Source: WHSW01 sp963846165 (lineage in GTDB: Bacteria > Actinomycetota > Thermoleophilia > Solirubrobacterales > 70-9). From it: 64,000 nt of DNA. Below the pieces are notes generated by a model. It saw nothing but the letters and a program-made list of their open reading frames with translations. It was not told where the DNA came from and searched no databases. Below, one piece after another: positions 48,640 to 57,131 of this stretch. A program made the position numbers and the translations under genes. Each line of letters begins with the position of its first letter. The stretch's first letter is position 1. The stretch covers positions 310,001 through 374,000 of the forward strand of contig CAWJUU010000009.1 in NCBI GenBank assembly GCA_963846165.1, read 5' to 3'.

Positions 48640-48903
48640 CTAACCAGGACGTGACCAGCGGGTCGGCGGCTCGCTCACGGCCGGGCCTCCTCTCCGACCT
48701 CGACCTCTAGCGACGGGATCGGAACCCCGTGCCGAAGTGGGACTTTGAGGAAAGCTAAAGCGTCGCTCGCCACAGAGCAATTCCAGTCGCAGTCCCGTTT
48801 TCTTAAGACACCGGCGACTCGAGTCGGGAATATCGTCGATCTGCGCTGCTCGCCGGACCGCGATCATCGCCTCGGCAAGGGTGTCTGCCTGTTCGCTCGC
48901 CAT
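48640..48903 (-). CDS. Hypothetical protein, downstream gene of a small pair
   Basis: ATG at 48903 opens MASEQADTLAEAMIAVRRAA, and a TGATG junction with the upstream gene's alternative frame suggests coupling. The first 40 residues have good helical composition; the last 40 are poor. An 87-residue protein with no recognised family. Confidence 0.4.
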   Translation of the reverse strand: MASEQADTLAEAMIAVRRAAQIDDIPDSSRRCLKKTGLRLELLCGERRFSFPQSPTSARGSDPVARGRGRRGGPAVSEPPTRWSRPG

Positions 48904-49078
48904 CAGACCGCGAGGCGAGTCTCGATCGCGTCAGCGACGGCTCCGAGCAGCGATCCGGACTGCGGAGCTCATACATCGCATCCTCAGCCCGCCGACAGGC
49001 GACCATTGCCGCTCGCAGAACTTCGGTCAGGTCGGGCTCAGCCGGGCGAGCCTCGTCCCCGGAAACAACCTTCAACAT
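48803..49078 (-). CDS. Hypothetical protein, upstream gene of a small pair, possibly frameshifted
   Basis: The ATG at 49078 has AGGAGG 8 nt upstream and begins MLKVVSGDEARPAEP; helix TEVLRAAMVACRRAEDAMYEL follows. From about 48955 another frame (LLGAVADAIETRLAV) gives a cleaner C-terminus that ends exactly at the start of the next gene (TGATG). An indel there is likely. No family recognised. Confidence 0.4.
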   Translation of the reverse strand: MLKVVSGDEARPAEPDLTEVLRAAMVACRRAEDAMYELRSPDRCSEPSLTRSRLASRSDGERTGRHPCRGDDRGPASSADRRYSRLESPVS

Positions 49079-49268
49079 GCGTCGGTCCTCCTCTGATGAG
49101 GGGCCGCGTGGGGCGTTACCGTTTCCCTCGCATCGGGCCTGGTTTCGACTCAGCCCGGTGCCAGGGGCCGGGTGTTTTGGCACGCCGGCCCCAATTGATT
49201 TGTCGGGCCGACCCTACACAGCCGCAATGGCGGTGACAACGAGGCGATCGTGAACCAACAGTTCGTCG

Positions 49269-49601
49269 TTACCCAGGGGGTAACACCGCGCCCCAACCGA
49301 TGTTGTCGTTTACCTGGTTGAACTTTGAGACTGCTGGTTGCTCCACTGCGGAATTTTCCGCAACGGTCTCTTCAGTCTGCGCTTCGCCAGTGGCATTTTC
49401 TGATGCCACTGCGGAATTTTCCGCATGTCCTTGGTCCTGACGAACAGTGCCCTCATCGACACCCAGCACATCTGCTGCTGCGCGACCGCTCAGCGGAGCA
49501 ATGGGCGCTTCAAGCGCGGCAAGGTTCCTAGCAATAAGTCTGGCTCTAGCCCTAACGCTTGGCGGATCGCCATTGGCCAAGCTGGTCTCGTCCTCGACCA
49601 C
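49269..49601 (-). CDS. Truncated HTH-type DNA-binding protein of mobile origin
   Basis: A 110-residue frame with RAAADVLGVDEGTVRQDQ, a helix-turn-helix commonly seen in phage and plasmid proteins, and a tail that repeats the word AENSA twice. The AENSA codons fall in the palindromic TGCGGAA-TT-TTCCGCA at 49347-49362 and 49410-49425. The start (GTG 49601) lacks a good signal and the frame is blocked just upstream, so the N-terminus is probably lost. Confidence 0.45.
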   Translation of the reverse strand: MVEDETSLANGDPPSVRARARLIARNLAALEAPIAPLSGRAAADVLGVDEGTVRQDQGHAENSAVASENATGEAQTEETVAENSAVEQPAVSKFNQVNDNIGWGAVLPPG

Positions 49602-49816
49602 GCGCCTGAGCCAGGGTTGCCGATGTCATCGCCTGCTGCGCCGACGGGCGCTAGTTCGTGACCGCCGCATCGCCGAGTGCGTTTCGACCGAAGCTTCGAT
49701 CTAGACGAGTGCCGTGATGTTGCGTTCTGCCGGGATGTCATCTCTTAGGACGTCCGAGGCCAAGGTTTCGCTTTGCATGGAAACCGCAACATCGGGCCGC
49801 CGCATGGGACGAGCCT

Positions 49817-49948
49817 CTATTCGAGCCTGATCGATTCGACGATCTGCTGGACTTCCTGTCCGAGGTCGCGGCTGAAGCCCTTGGTTGTCTCGGCTTCGAT
49901 GAAGAGGCGCGTACCGTGCACATCGACGATCCATACCCTGATCGTGTC
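49817..49948 (-). pseudogene. C-terminal remnant of a secreted protein
   Basis: The frame ends with VWIVDVHGTRLFIEAET and DLGQEVQQIVESIRLE, the final strand-helix of a small lipoprotein or sensor domain of unknown function. The rest of that protein is not found upstream, where the sequence is out of frame or unrelated. The stretch 49602-49816 and 49949-50295 holds no other recognisable gene. Confidence 0.4.
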
Positions 49949-50295
49949 GCCCACTGTGCGTCTTCGGCCACAACGCACCGCCGTAGACGTCTCGCCAGGC
50001 GAGACAGCGATGGCACACGATCGCCGACCCACCACCACCCGTGTCCGGTCGAGCGCGAGCCTTAGACCCACCCCCGGACCCCCTTCGCGCCCGATCTACC
50101 ACCCCGCCCTCCACTCCACATGCGGGCGCGATCCCACGGCCGTATGGCTGCGGCGGGATTCTCAGCCCGGATTAGCTGCGGCGCGATTCTCAGCCCGGAT
50201 TAGCTGGGCGCTCGTCTAGAGCCCGAGAGCGCCGGAGGCTAATCGAGCGCGGGGCCTCGCCCCTGCCGGTGGATTGCGGAGTCACGCTGCGTCAA

Positions 50296-51253
50296 TCAGC
50301 CTCCCTGCACCTGCTTGCGAAGCCGCTTGACCTGGCGCTGTAGCCGCTCGACGGTCGCCGTCAGCGATGCGGTCGAGAGGCTGAGGCTGCTTGCACGGTG
50401 CCGAGCTGGCCGTTCGACTTGACGACCACCGGCTGGGGCGCTCCGCTGAGGGTCGTGCCGCTGATCCCGGCGATGAACGTGGCCGTCTGGTTGCTGCCGC
50501 CGATCCGAATGGTCCCCGCCTCTCCGGCCTTACCGACATTGCCGATGTCGATGTTCTTCGAGCCGGTGGTCAGGTTCTTACCGGCGTTTCGGCCGATGGC
50601 GACGTTGGCCGACCCGGTGGAATTGAGCAGGGCGTCGATACCGGCGGCGACGTTGTTGGAGCCGGTCGTGTTTGCAAACAGCGCGCCCGAACCGGTGGCG
50701 ACGTTGTTGTTGCCGGTCGTGTTGGAGTCCAGCGCATTGGGGCCGGTGGCGACGTTGTCGTCGCCGGTGGTGTTGAACGACAGCGCGTCGCGGCCGGTGG
50801 CGACGTTGGCGTCACCGGTGGTGTTGTCGAGAACAGGGCGACGGTAGTGGGCGCCGGTGGCGACGTTGTCGGTGCCGGTCGTGTTGAGGCGCAGCGCAGA
50901 CGCGCCGCTGGCGACGTTGTTGTTGCCGGTCGTGTTGGAGCTGAGCGCCCGAGTGCGACGTGGGGGCCGAAGCCGGTCGCGACGTTGCTGGAGCCGGTGG
51001 TGAGCTCGTCCATCACCGAGCGGCCCAGGCCGACGTTTTGGAAGCCGGTGAAGCTCCCGTTGAAGAGAAAGTTCGTGTCGCCGGCGGCGGCGTTGTTGTC
51101 AGTGTCGAAGTAGACGCTGCCGACATCGGCGCGGCTGGTCGAGGCACCGAGACAGGCGCTGATCGCGAGCGCGACGGCGGTCGCGAACGCGAGCATCCGA
51201 GTCCGCCCTCGGGCGGTCGGCTGGTAGAGAGTGGAACTGGGCTTGGTGGTCAT
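50296..51253 (-). pseudogene. Secreted NTTG-NVA-G repeat (YadA-head-like) protein, frameshifted
   Basis: The ATG at 51253 leads into a signal peptide (MLAFATAVALAISACLGAST region) and ADVGSVYFDTDNNAAAGDTN. Between about 50590 and 51000 eight repeats of a 51-bp unit encode ALxxNTTGxxNVAxGxx, the head-domain repeat of trimeric adhesins and some phage fibres. A coiled-coil ending in ATVERLQRQVKRLRKQVQGG follows. At least two indels (near 50947 and near 50400) are needed to keep one frame. Probably an anchored adhesin-like protein, or its ruin. Confidence 0.6.
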
Positions 51254-51474
51254 CGTGACCTCCCGATTGATCGGCTGGGCGGAGGCCAAGCGGCGCGTGG
51301 TGGCGAGTGGGTTTGCCGTCGAGGCGTCCGCGCCTGTGGACTTGCCGACCCTATACCGGATCGTGGGCGGCTCCGAACCGCCGAGACCACGCCGAGCGTT
51401 CCTGGCGCTCACCGGGACGCAGACCGCCGGGATCGGGCGCCACCCGAGCATCTGGCCACGTAGTGTCTCTCTAC

Positions 51475-52476
51475 TCAGCTAGGCCACGGACATAGCGAGA
51501 TACTGCCCGGGCGATGTCGCAGGAGAACGTGGAGATCGTGCGCCGGGCCCTCTATTGGGACCGCGCGAGGGCCCTCGAAGCCGCGGTGCTCCCGGAGTAG
51601 GGAGATGCCGTCCACGGGCTCCCGCGTCTCGGAGGTGACGAGGAGACTTGGCACCGGATCGCCCGCCGGGGTGCAGGGAGGAGTCACCTCGACGGCTTGG
51701 TCTTCCTCCTCCTCCACGATGGTCTCGAGCGTGTGCTCCATCTCGATCGGTGTGATGCTTCCGCTCTCGTCCGCGAACGGGTGATCCAGGAACCACACCA
51801 GCAGCAGCCCGGATGTCACCATCGCCGCGACTGATGCGACGATCACGGCTTGGACGAGGAAGCTCCCGCGCCGGCTCGCGCTCAGGATCACCCAGCCGAT
51901 CGTCAGCACGGCCCCCAACAGCAAGACGAGCCACAGCGGGAGCGGCACGACGCGGATGGCCTCGGCGAGCCGGCTGCGGCGACCCTCGATCCGCCTGTCC
52001 TGTTCCTGGAGTAGCTGCCTGAACGCGGCCCGCTGGATGAACGACTGGGCGTCCAGGCGCAGCACCTCCTTCCTGAACCGGGTACCCCAGTCGTTTACGA
52101 CGGGGCTCCCCTCCTGGGTCTCCTGCATCGCGGGCCAGCCGTGGTGGATCACTGCGCGGCCGTAGCACACGAGCAAGCCCTCGAGGCGCTCGTGCGCGTC
52201 CGGGTCGAATGCCTCCGCCGTGCGGGACAGTTCGAGGATGACTTCTGCCTCGGCCTCCGCGCCCGACTTCGCGTCGTTGTAGCTCGTGTACGCCTGGATG
52301 ACCACGAACGCGAGCAGGACGGCGAACGCGGTGCCGAGGAACTCGAACGCCCGGTCGTGCACCGCCATCTCCTCCGCGAAGCGCTCGTTCAAGGGGCTGC
52401 GCCGCGCCGCCCACAGCAGGGCGACGGACGCCGCTGGGACGGCGATCACGATCGCGGTCTGCCCGACCAGGCTCAT
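51475..52476 (-). CDS. DUF4239/bestrophin-like membrane protein
   Basis: A 333-residue membrane protein: N-terminal helix (AIVIAVPAASVALLWAA), helix around residue 50 (FLGTAFAVLLAFVVIQAY), and a C-terminal pair (LWLVLLLGAVLTIGWVIL, AVIVASVAAMVTSGLLLVWF) with a Glu/Asp-rich loop. DUF4239 proteins have this shape and no known function. The C-terminal 60 residues run antisense across a SnoaL remnant and may not be the native end. Confidence 0.75.
   Translation of the reverse strand: MSLVGQTAIVIAVPAASVALLWAARRSPLNERFAEEMAVHDRAFEFLGTAFAVLLAFVVIQAYTSYNDAKSGAEAEAEVILELSRTAEAFDPDAHERLEGLLVCYGRAVIHHGWPAMQETQEGSPVVNDWGTRFRKEVLRLDAQSFIQRAAFRQLLQEQDRRIEGRRSRLAEAIRVVPLPLWLVLLLGAVLTIGWVILSASRRGSFLVQAVIVASVAAMVTSGLLLVWFLDHPFADESGSITPIEMEHTLETIVEEEEDQAVEVTPPCTPAGDPVPSLLVTSETREPVDGISLLREHRGFEGPRAVPIEGPAHDLHVLLRHRPGSISLCPWPS
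51514..51600 (+). pseudogene. SnoaL remnant with internal deletion
   Basis: MSQENVEIVRRAL, the usual N-terminus of SnoaL-like proteins, is joined directly to RARALEAAVLPE and a stop, the usual C-terminus. The roughly 100 central residues are gone. It lies opposite the 3' part of the DUF4239 gene. A further C-terminal SnoaL scrap (LPAWQEALEAAGLSE and stop) lies at 52747-52794. Confidence 0.55.
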
Positions 52477-52832
52477 TCACTGCCTCCAGCCGACGCTCGA
52501 GCGCCGGCGAGCCCAGTTGACGTGGGCAAGCGCGGAAGGAGCGGACAATGTGACAGGCATCCGGCCTCTCTCGATCAGTCGCTCCCAGGACATCGGCGGA
52601 GCCTATTCATAGTCGGGCGCGGTGCGATGGTCGTTGGTCGCCTCGGACCGAACGTGGCGAGGTTGGCGGCCAACCTCTTGACGAGCGGCGGCAAGGTTGT
52701 CCCAGTCCAGACTCAATCTGGCTGGCGTTTCCCCTCATTTAGGCGCCTCCCTGCGTGGCAGGAAGCCCTCGAAGCCGCCGGGCTGTCGGAGTAGCTCGTC
52801 CGGTCGCGTCTACGCCAGCGGCGCCGTCACAA
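52477..52832. other. Gene-free stretch with SnoaL debris
   Basis: No intact gene is seen between the DUF4239 start and the end of the HTH gene. The only recognisable item is the C-terminal SnoaL scrap in the plus strand at about 52747-52794. No promoter of note and no repeat is visible. Confidence 0.5.
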
Positions 52833-53222
52833 CTATTCCGTCGGCTTTCGCGGCGGCTTTCCGTCAGGGCGCGACTGCAGCATCTGCCAGTAGAGGCGCA
52901 GCGCTTGCACGCTGCCCGCTCGGCAAGCCTCCGAGACCCTGACGAAGAGCTCGTGCTCGTCCATGCAGTTCGCGGCCGCGAACGTCGGTGTCGGTGCGCG
53001 TCTCGCAGCGCGAAGCCGATCGACCGTCGCCGCAAAGGTCGCGTACCGGGACTGCGGCTGATTGCGGCCTTTGGCCAACCATCGTTCGACGGTTCTCGAC
53101 GCGATGTGCAGCGAGCGCGCCGCGTCAGCGACGGAGGCGCCCTTACGGATCGCCGCCAGCACCGCGAGATGGTGCGACTCAAAGAGGTCCTGGTCGATTG
53201 CGGTGTCCGGTGTCGGCGTCAT
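52833..53222 (-). CDS. HTH-domain protein, terminase-small-subunit-like
   Basis: A 129-residue protein with a clear helix-turn-helix SVADAARSLHIASRTVERWL near residues 30-50, followed by a helical part (MDEHELFVRVSEACRAGS, QALRLYWQML). Proteins of this layout occur as small DNA-binding or packaging-related proteins of phage-like loci. The ATG at 53222 is the only start. The 53223-53498 gap has no feature. Confidence 0.65.
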   Translation of the reverse strand: MTPTPDTAIDQDLFESHHLAVLAAIRKGASVADAARSLHIASRTVERWLAKGRNQPQSRYATFAATVDRLRAARRAPTPTFAAANCMDEHELFVRVSEACRAGSVQALRLYWQMLQSRPDGKPPRKPTE

Positions 53223-53498
53223 CTACCTATCCGGCGCGCGCCAAGTCCCTCCTCGGCGATCCTTCGAAGTCAACTCAGCTTTCGTCACGAGGTATCGCTT
53301 CGTCCCGAGTCTTCCTTCGAGCTCTCCGCCGTGTAAGGGCTCGCTCCATCCGCCAGCGGCCGGCGCGCAGGGGTTGTCGCCGAGCGCCTACATGGCGACC
53401 CCCGCCTGATGTGCTTCGACCCACGCTTGAGAACTGGTTGGTGGAGATCACGGCGGAGAGGGTAGCTATCGGTCACGCACAGACGGCCTCATCAGGGC

Positions 53499-53912
53499 TC
53501 ACGCACTTGCGGCATTGGGAGGCTTGAGGCCTGCCGCCTTCTTCGCCCGGCCCGGCGAGGCGTAGCCGGTCGCGGAGGCGATCTTCCCGTCGCTGATCGC
53601 AATCACGGCGCCCCATGCGAAGTCCACGTCGATGCCGGTGAGGCGGAAGCGGCCGGTGAAGCGCTGGACCGTGAGCACGCGTTCGTCATCGACGTCGATC
53701 ACCTCGAGCAGCTCCCAGTCGAGGTTCTCGAAGGCGTCGCCGATGTCGTCCCACCACTGTTGAACCCCCTCGTGCCCGACATAGGGACCGGTGATCGGAA
53801 ACTCGGCCCAGTTGCGGATCTCGATCGCAGGGTCGCAGAGGTCGAGTCCGAGCTCTGCACGCTCGAACCCGCGGAACCAGCGCCGTACCAGCTCCAAATT
53901 CTCGGCCGACAC
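53499..53912 (-). CDS. SnoaL/NTF2-like protein
   Basis: A 137-residue SnoaL-like domain, GTG at 53912, with SAENLELVRRWFRGFERAE, GHEGVQQWWDDIGDAFENL and a normal C-terminal strand set ending in GLKPPNAASA. It is the only intact SnoaL gene in the island and, unlike the copies at 51514 and 25900, reads without a break. Ligand unknown. It is divergent from the CFA-like gene, with 66 bp between starts. Confidence 0.8.
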   Translation of the reverse strand: MSAENLELVRRWFRGFERAELGLDLCDPAIEIRNWAEFPITGPYVGHEGVQQWWDDIGDAFENLDWELLEVIDVDDERVLTVQRFTGRFRLTGIDVDFAWGAVIAISDGKIASATGYASPGRAKKAAGLKPPNAASA

Positions 53913-53978
53913 GCCCCGAGTATGAACCGGGCGGCTCGGGGATCGGCTCCCCCCGACATACACTCGCCGCGAACGACG

Positions 53979-54890
53979 ATGGCCGAGCGCAAGGACCTCG
54001 AATTCACGTACTCGCTGATCGACCGGATCTTCCGGCTCAGCCTCGGCGAGCTCGCCGATTTCAGCGGCGCCAAGTACGACGGCGACTTCTCGCTCAGCCT
54101 CGAGCAGGCACAGCGGCGCAAGCACGAGTACGTCGCCGAGCAGATCGGGATCGGGCCCGGTCGCCGGGTCCTCGATCTGGGCTGCGGATGGGGGCCGCTG
54201 CTCGCCTTCATCCGCGAGCGCGGCGCCAAGGGAGTCGGGGTGACGCTCTCATCGGCGCAGGCGGATGCCTGCCGGCGCCACGGCCTCGACGTCCACCTGC
54301 GCGACGGGCGCACCCTCGATCGCGACACCTTCGGCCCCTTCGATGCCGTCGCGAGCCTGGGCGCGTTCGAGCATTTCTGCTCGCCCGACGACTTCGCCGC
54401 CGGGCGCCAGGAGGACGTCTACCGTGACCTCTTCGGCCATCTCGCCGACCTGTTGCCGGCGGGTGGGCGGCTCTACCTGCAGACGATGGTCTTCGGGCGC
54501 AACATGGTGCCTGACGACCGGATGGACGAGGTCACCGTCCAGGCGCCGCGCGATTCCGACGAGTGGTACCTGGCGCTGATGATGCATCAGTTTCCCGGCT
54601 CATTCCTGCCGTTCGGTCACGAGCAGGTGGTCCGCAGCGCGGAGCCCCACCTGCACCTCGTCTCGGCGGTCAGCGGCCGGCTCGACTACATCGAGACGAT
54701 TCGCCAGTGGCGCAAGCGCTTCGCCGAGCCGAGCCTGCGCAAGACCCTGCTCAAGGCTCGGCTCGTACCGCGCTGGCTCACCAGCTCCGAGTTCAGGCTC
54801 GCGTTCACCTCCGGCGTGAGCGCGAACAGCGTCTGCTTCGAGCGCGAGTTGCTCGACCACTACCGACTCGTGCTCGAGAAGCCGGCCTAG
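53979..54890 (+). CDS. Cyclopropane-fatty-acyl-phospholipid synthase-like methyltransferase
   Basis: A 303-residue class I methyltransferase. RVLDLGCGWGPLLAF near residue 60 is motif I; LGAFEHFCSPDDF and the C-terminal FERELLDHYRLVL fit the CFA synthase/mycolic acid methyltransferase group, though the N-terminal lipid domain is short. It would methylenate or methylate lipid double bonds. ATG at 53979 with no clear ribosome site. Confidence 0.82.
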   Translation: MAERKDLEFTYSLIDRIFRLSLGELADFSGAKYDGDFSLSLEQAQRRKHEYVAEQIGIGPGRRVLDLGCGWGPLLAFIRERGAKGVGVTLSSAQADACRRHGLDVHLRDGRTLDRDTFGPFDAVASLGAFEHFCSPDDFAAGRQEDVYRDLFGHLADLLPAGGRLYLQTMVFGRNMVPDDRMDEVTVQAPRDSDEWYLALMMHQFPGSFLPFGHEQVVRSAEPHLHLVSAVSGRLDYIETIRQWRKRFAEPSLRKTLLKARLVPRWLTSSEFRLAFTSGVSANSVCFERELLDHYRLVLEKPA

Positions 54891-54930
54891 CAGATGCCCA
54901 GGGATTGATCCGGCACCGCGCAATCGGTCG

Positions 54931-55902
54931 TCAACCAGCTCTGAGGTTGCCGCGGCGCAGCGCGGCGCGTAGGTCGGCGGCAAGGAGCCCTGGCTCGATG
55001 TGCAGGTCGCGCCAGGTGACCCGGATCGTGGTCCACCCGGCGACGAAAGCTGCCCGGTCGCGGGCGCGGTCGCGGTGAAACGCGTCGGCCGTGTCGTGCG
55101 TCGCGCGCCCGTCGAGTTCGACGATCAGCCGCTGCTCACGCCACAGGCAGTCGGCCTCGATGAAGCGATCGCCGAGATGAAGGGCGACGTTGCGCTCGGG
55201 CTCGGGCAGGCCCTCGTGGGCGATGAACGGGAAGAAGTCCTCCTCGAGCTCGCTGCGACTGACGTCGGATGTGCGTTCCGCCAAGGCCGTGCGCAGGGTC
55301 GCCAGCCCACGGCGACCCGGATACCGCTCAACCAGGTCGGGCAGTGAAAGCGGATCGGTGAGCTGGCGCCTCTCGGCCTGGCCGAGCGCCTGCTCGAGGG
55401 CCCGGCGCGGGGTTGTTGCCGCGAGGTCGAGAAGCGTACGCGGAACGGTGGTGACGGGGATGCCGTCGAGAGTGGCGGTTTCGTCGCGCGGTAGCCGTGA
55501 TCGGTGTACTACGAGACCGCTCCTTGGGCGAATCCCGCGCGGGCTCGTGACGTTGATGGGTTGACCTGTCAGTGAGAGGAGGCCCCAGTGGGTGGCGGCC
55601 GATCGGTGGCTGAGCACGGCGTCGGGGCCGGCGGCCAGGACCGCGGCCATCCAGCGCCCCTCGTGCGAGAGAACGGGGTGCCCGACCGCGTAGACCCCGC
55701 GATGCACCACGTGTAACCGGCGATGCGCGACGCGATGCTCGATCGCCCGCGAACCGACGCCGGCCCCAAGCAACTGGCGTCGCGACACCACCCCGTGTTG
55801 GCAACCCGCCAAGCGGGCGATGAGGGTGTCCCCGGCTCGAGGTTGCGATCTTCCCCCTATTGCGGGGTCGATCGCAGTCTCGGCCGAGATCTCGCGCCGC
55901 AT
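54931..55902 (-). CDS. AbiEi-type winged-helix and DUF559 (Vsr-like) endonuclease fusion
   Basis: A 323-residue protein. The N-terminus has the AbiEi antitoxin-like winged helix (HGVVSRRQLLGAGVGSRAI, then HRGVYAVGHP). The C-terminal part has a DUF559 PD-(D/E)XK fold with RFIEADCLW and LIVELDGRATHDT as active-site strands. Such solitary fusions are common in actinobacteria; no AbiEii toxin lies next to it. A defence or DNA-repair role is inference. The start at 55902 may be downstream instead. Confidence 0.75.
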   Translation of the reverse strand: MRREISAETAIDPAIGGRSQPRAGDTLIARLAGCQHGVVSRRQLLGAGVGSRAIEHRVAHRRLHVVHRGVYAVGHPVLSHEGRWMAAVLAAGPDAVLSHRSAATHWGLLSLTGQPINVTSPRGIRPRSGLVVHRSRLPRDETATLDGIPVTTVPRTLLDLAATTPRRALEQALGQAERRQLTDPLSLPDLVERYPGRRGLATLRTALAERTSDVSRSELEEDFFPFIAHEGLPEPERNVALHLGDRFIEADCLWREQRLIVELDGRATHDTADAFHRDRARDRAAFVAGWTTIRVTWRDLHIEPGLLAADLRAALRRGNLRAG

Positions 55903-56033
55903 GGCGCCATCGTCGTGGGACGGGGCGCGCGTGGGGTGCGCGCGGTGTGGCGGGTGGCGCGCGACGTTGTCGCGGGTGGCGCGCGCGATGCTGTGGCGGG
56001 ATTGGGGGCCGGGGCGGGTTAGGCTTCCCGGCC

Positions 56034-57089
56034 ATGGCGGAGACTCCCGAGCTGCTGCGCGATCTGCTGGCCTGTGTCGCGCCTTCGGGATATGAGGCGC
56101 CGGCGAGCGCGGTCTGGCGCGAGGCGGCCGCGTTCGCGGAGCTCGAGACCGACGGAATCGGGTCGTCCGTGGCGACGATCGGCAACGCGGGCGCTGCGCC
56201 GACGCTTGCAGTCGTCGGCCACATCGACGAGATCGGACTGGTGGTCACGCACGTGGACGAGAAGGGGTTCGTCTACTTCGCGCCGATCGGCGGCTGGGAC
56301 GCGCAGGTCCTGGTCGGGCAGCGGGTCCGGGTCGAGGCTCGGGAGGCAAGCGTGCCCGGCGTCATCGGGCGCAAGGCCGTGCACCTGCTGAAGCAGGAGC
56401 AGAAGAAGCAGGCGGTCGAGCTCAGCGGGCTGCACATCGACATCGGCGCCGCCGACCAGAAGCGCGCCCTGGAACTGATCCGGATCGGCGACCCAGTCGT
56501 GATCGCGGCCGACCCGCTCCGGGTCGACGCCGGCCGCCTGGTCTCGCGCTCGCTGGACAACCGCCTCGGCGCCTACGTCGCGCTCGAGTCGCTTCGGCGC
56601 TGCCACGAGCGCGGCGCCCTCACCAGCCGGATGGCGGCGATCGCCTCGGTGCAGGAGGAGATCGGCCTCTTCGGCGCGGGCACCAGCGCCTTCGCGGTCG
56701 AGCCCGACCTGGCGCTGGCGATCGACGTCACGCACGCCACCGACACGCCGGGCATGGAGGAGAAGGAGCACGGCAGCCACCCGCTCGGCTCCGGGCCGGT
56801 GATCGCCCGCGGCTCGACGCTCTCGCCGAAGGTCTTCGAGCTGCTCTGCGAGACCGCCGAGCGCGCCGGGATCGACTACAACGTAGAGGCCTCGGGGCGG
56901 CGCACCGGTACAGACGCCGACGCGATCCAGATCTCGAAGGCGGGCATCCCGGCTGGCCTGATCAGCATCCCGCTGCGCTACATGCACTCCCCGGTCGAGA
57001 TGGTCGACCTCGGCGACGTCGAAGCGACGGTGGAGCTGGTCGCCGCGTTCGCGGAATCGCTCGAGCCCGGCGTCGATCTGAGTCGCTGA
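56034..57089 (+). CDS. M42-family aminopeptidase
   Basis: A cobalt/zinc aminopeptidase of 351 residues. Metal residues are in VVGHIDEIGLVVTH, SLDNRLGAYVAL, VQEEIGLFGA and the later DVTHATDT, ending with RYMHSPVEMVD. The ATG at 56034 is preferred to an upstream frame with poor composition. It converges on the YbhB gene. Usual length and all catalytic residues present. Confidence 0.92.
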   Translation: MAETPELLRDLLACVAPSGYEAPASAVWREAAAFAELETDGIGSSVATIGNAGAAPTLAVVGHIDEIGLVVTHVDEKGFVYFAPIGGWDAQVLVGQRVRVEAREASVPGVIGRKAVHLLKQEQKKQAVELSGLHIDIGAADQKRALELIRIGDPVVIAADPLRVDAGRLVSRSLDNRLGAYVALESLRRCHERGALTSRMAAIASVQEEIGLFGAGTSAFAVEPDLALAIDVTHATDTPGMEEKEHGSHPLGSGPVIARGSTLSPKVFELLCETAERAGIDYNVEASGRRTGTDADAIQISKAGIPAGLISIPLRYMHSPVEMVDLGDVEATVELVAAFAESLEPGVDLSR

Positions 57090-57131
57090 CCGCCGGCCGC
57101 AGAAGCGGGGCGAGGCCGCCGGCCTAGGTTC

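Noticed and set aside
50590..51000. Regular 51-bp repeats that could be taken for a CRISPR array
   Set aside because: There are no unique spacers; the repeats are continuous and encode NTTG-NVA units in a protein frame, and no cas gene is near.
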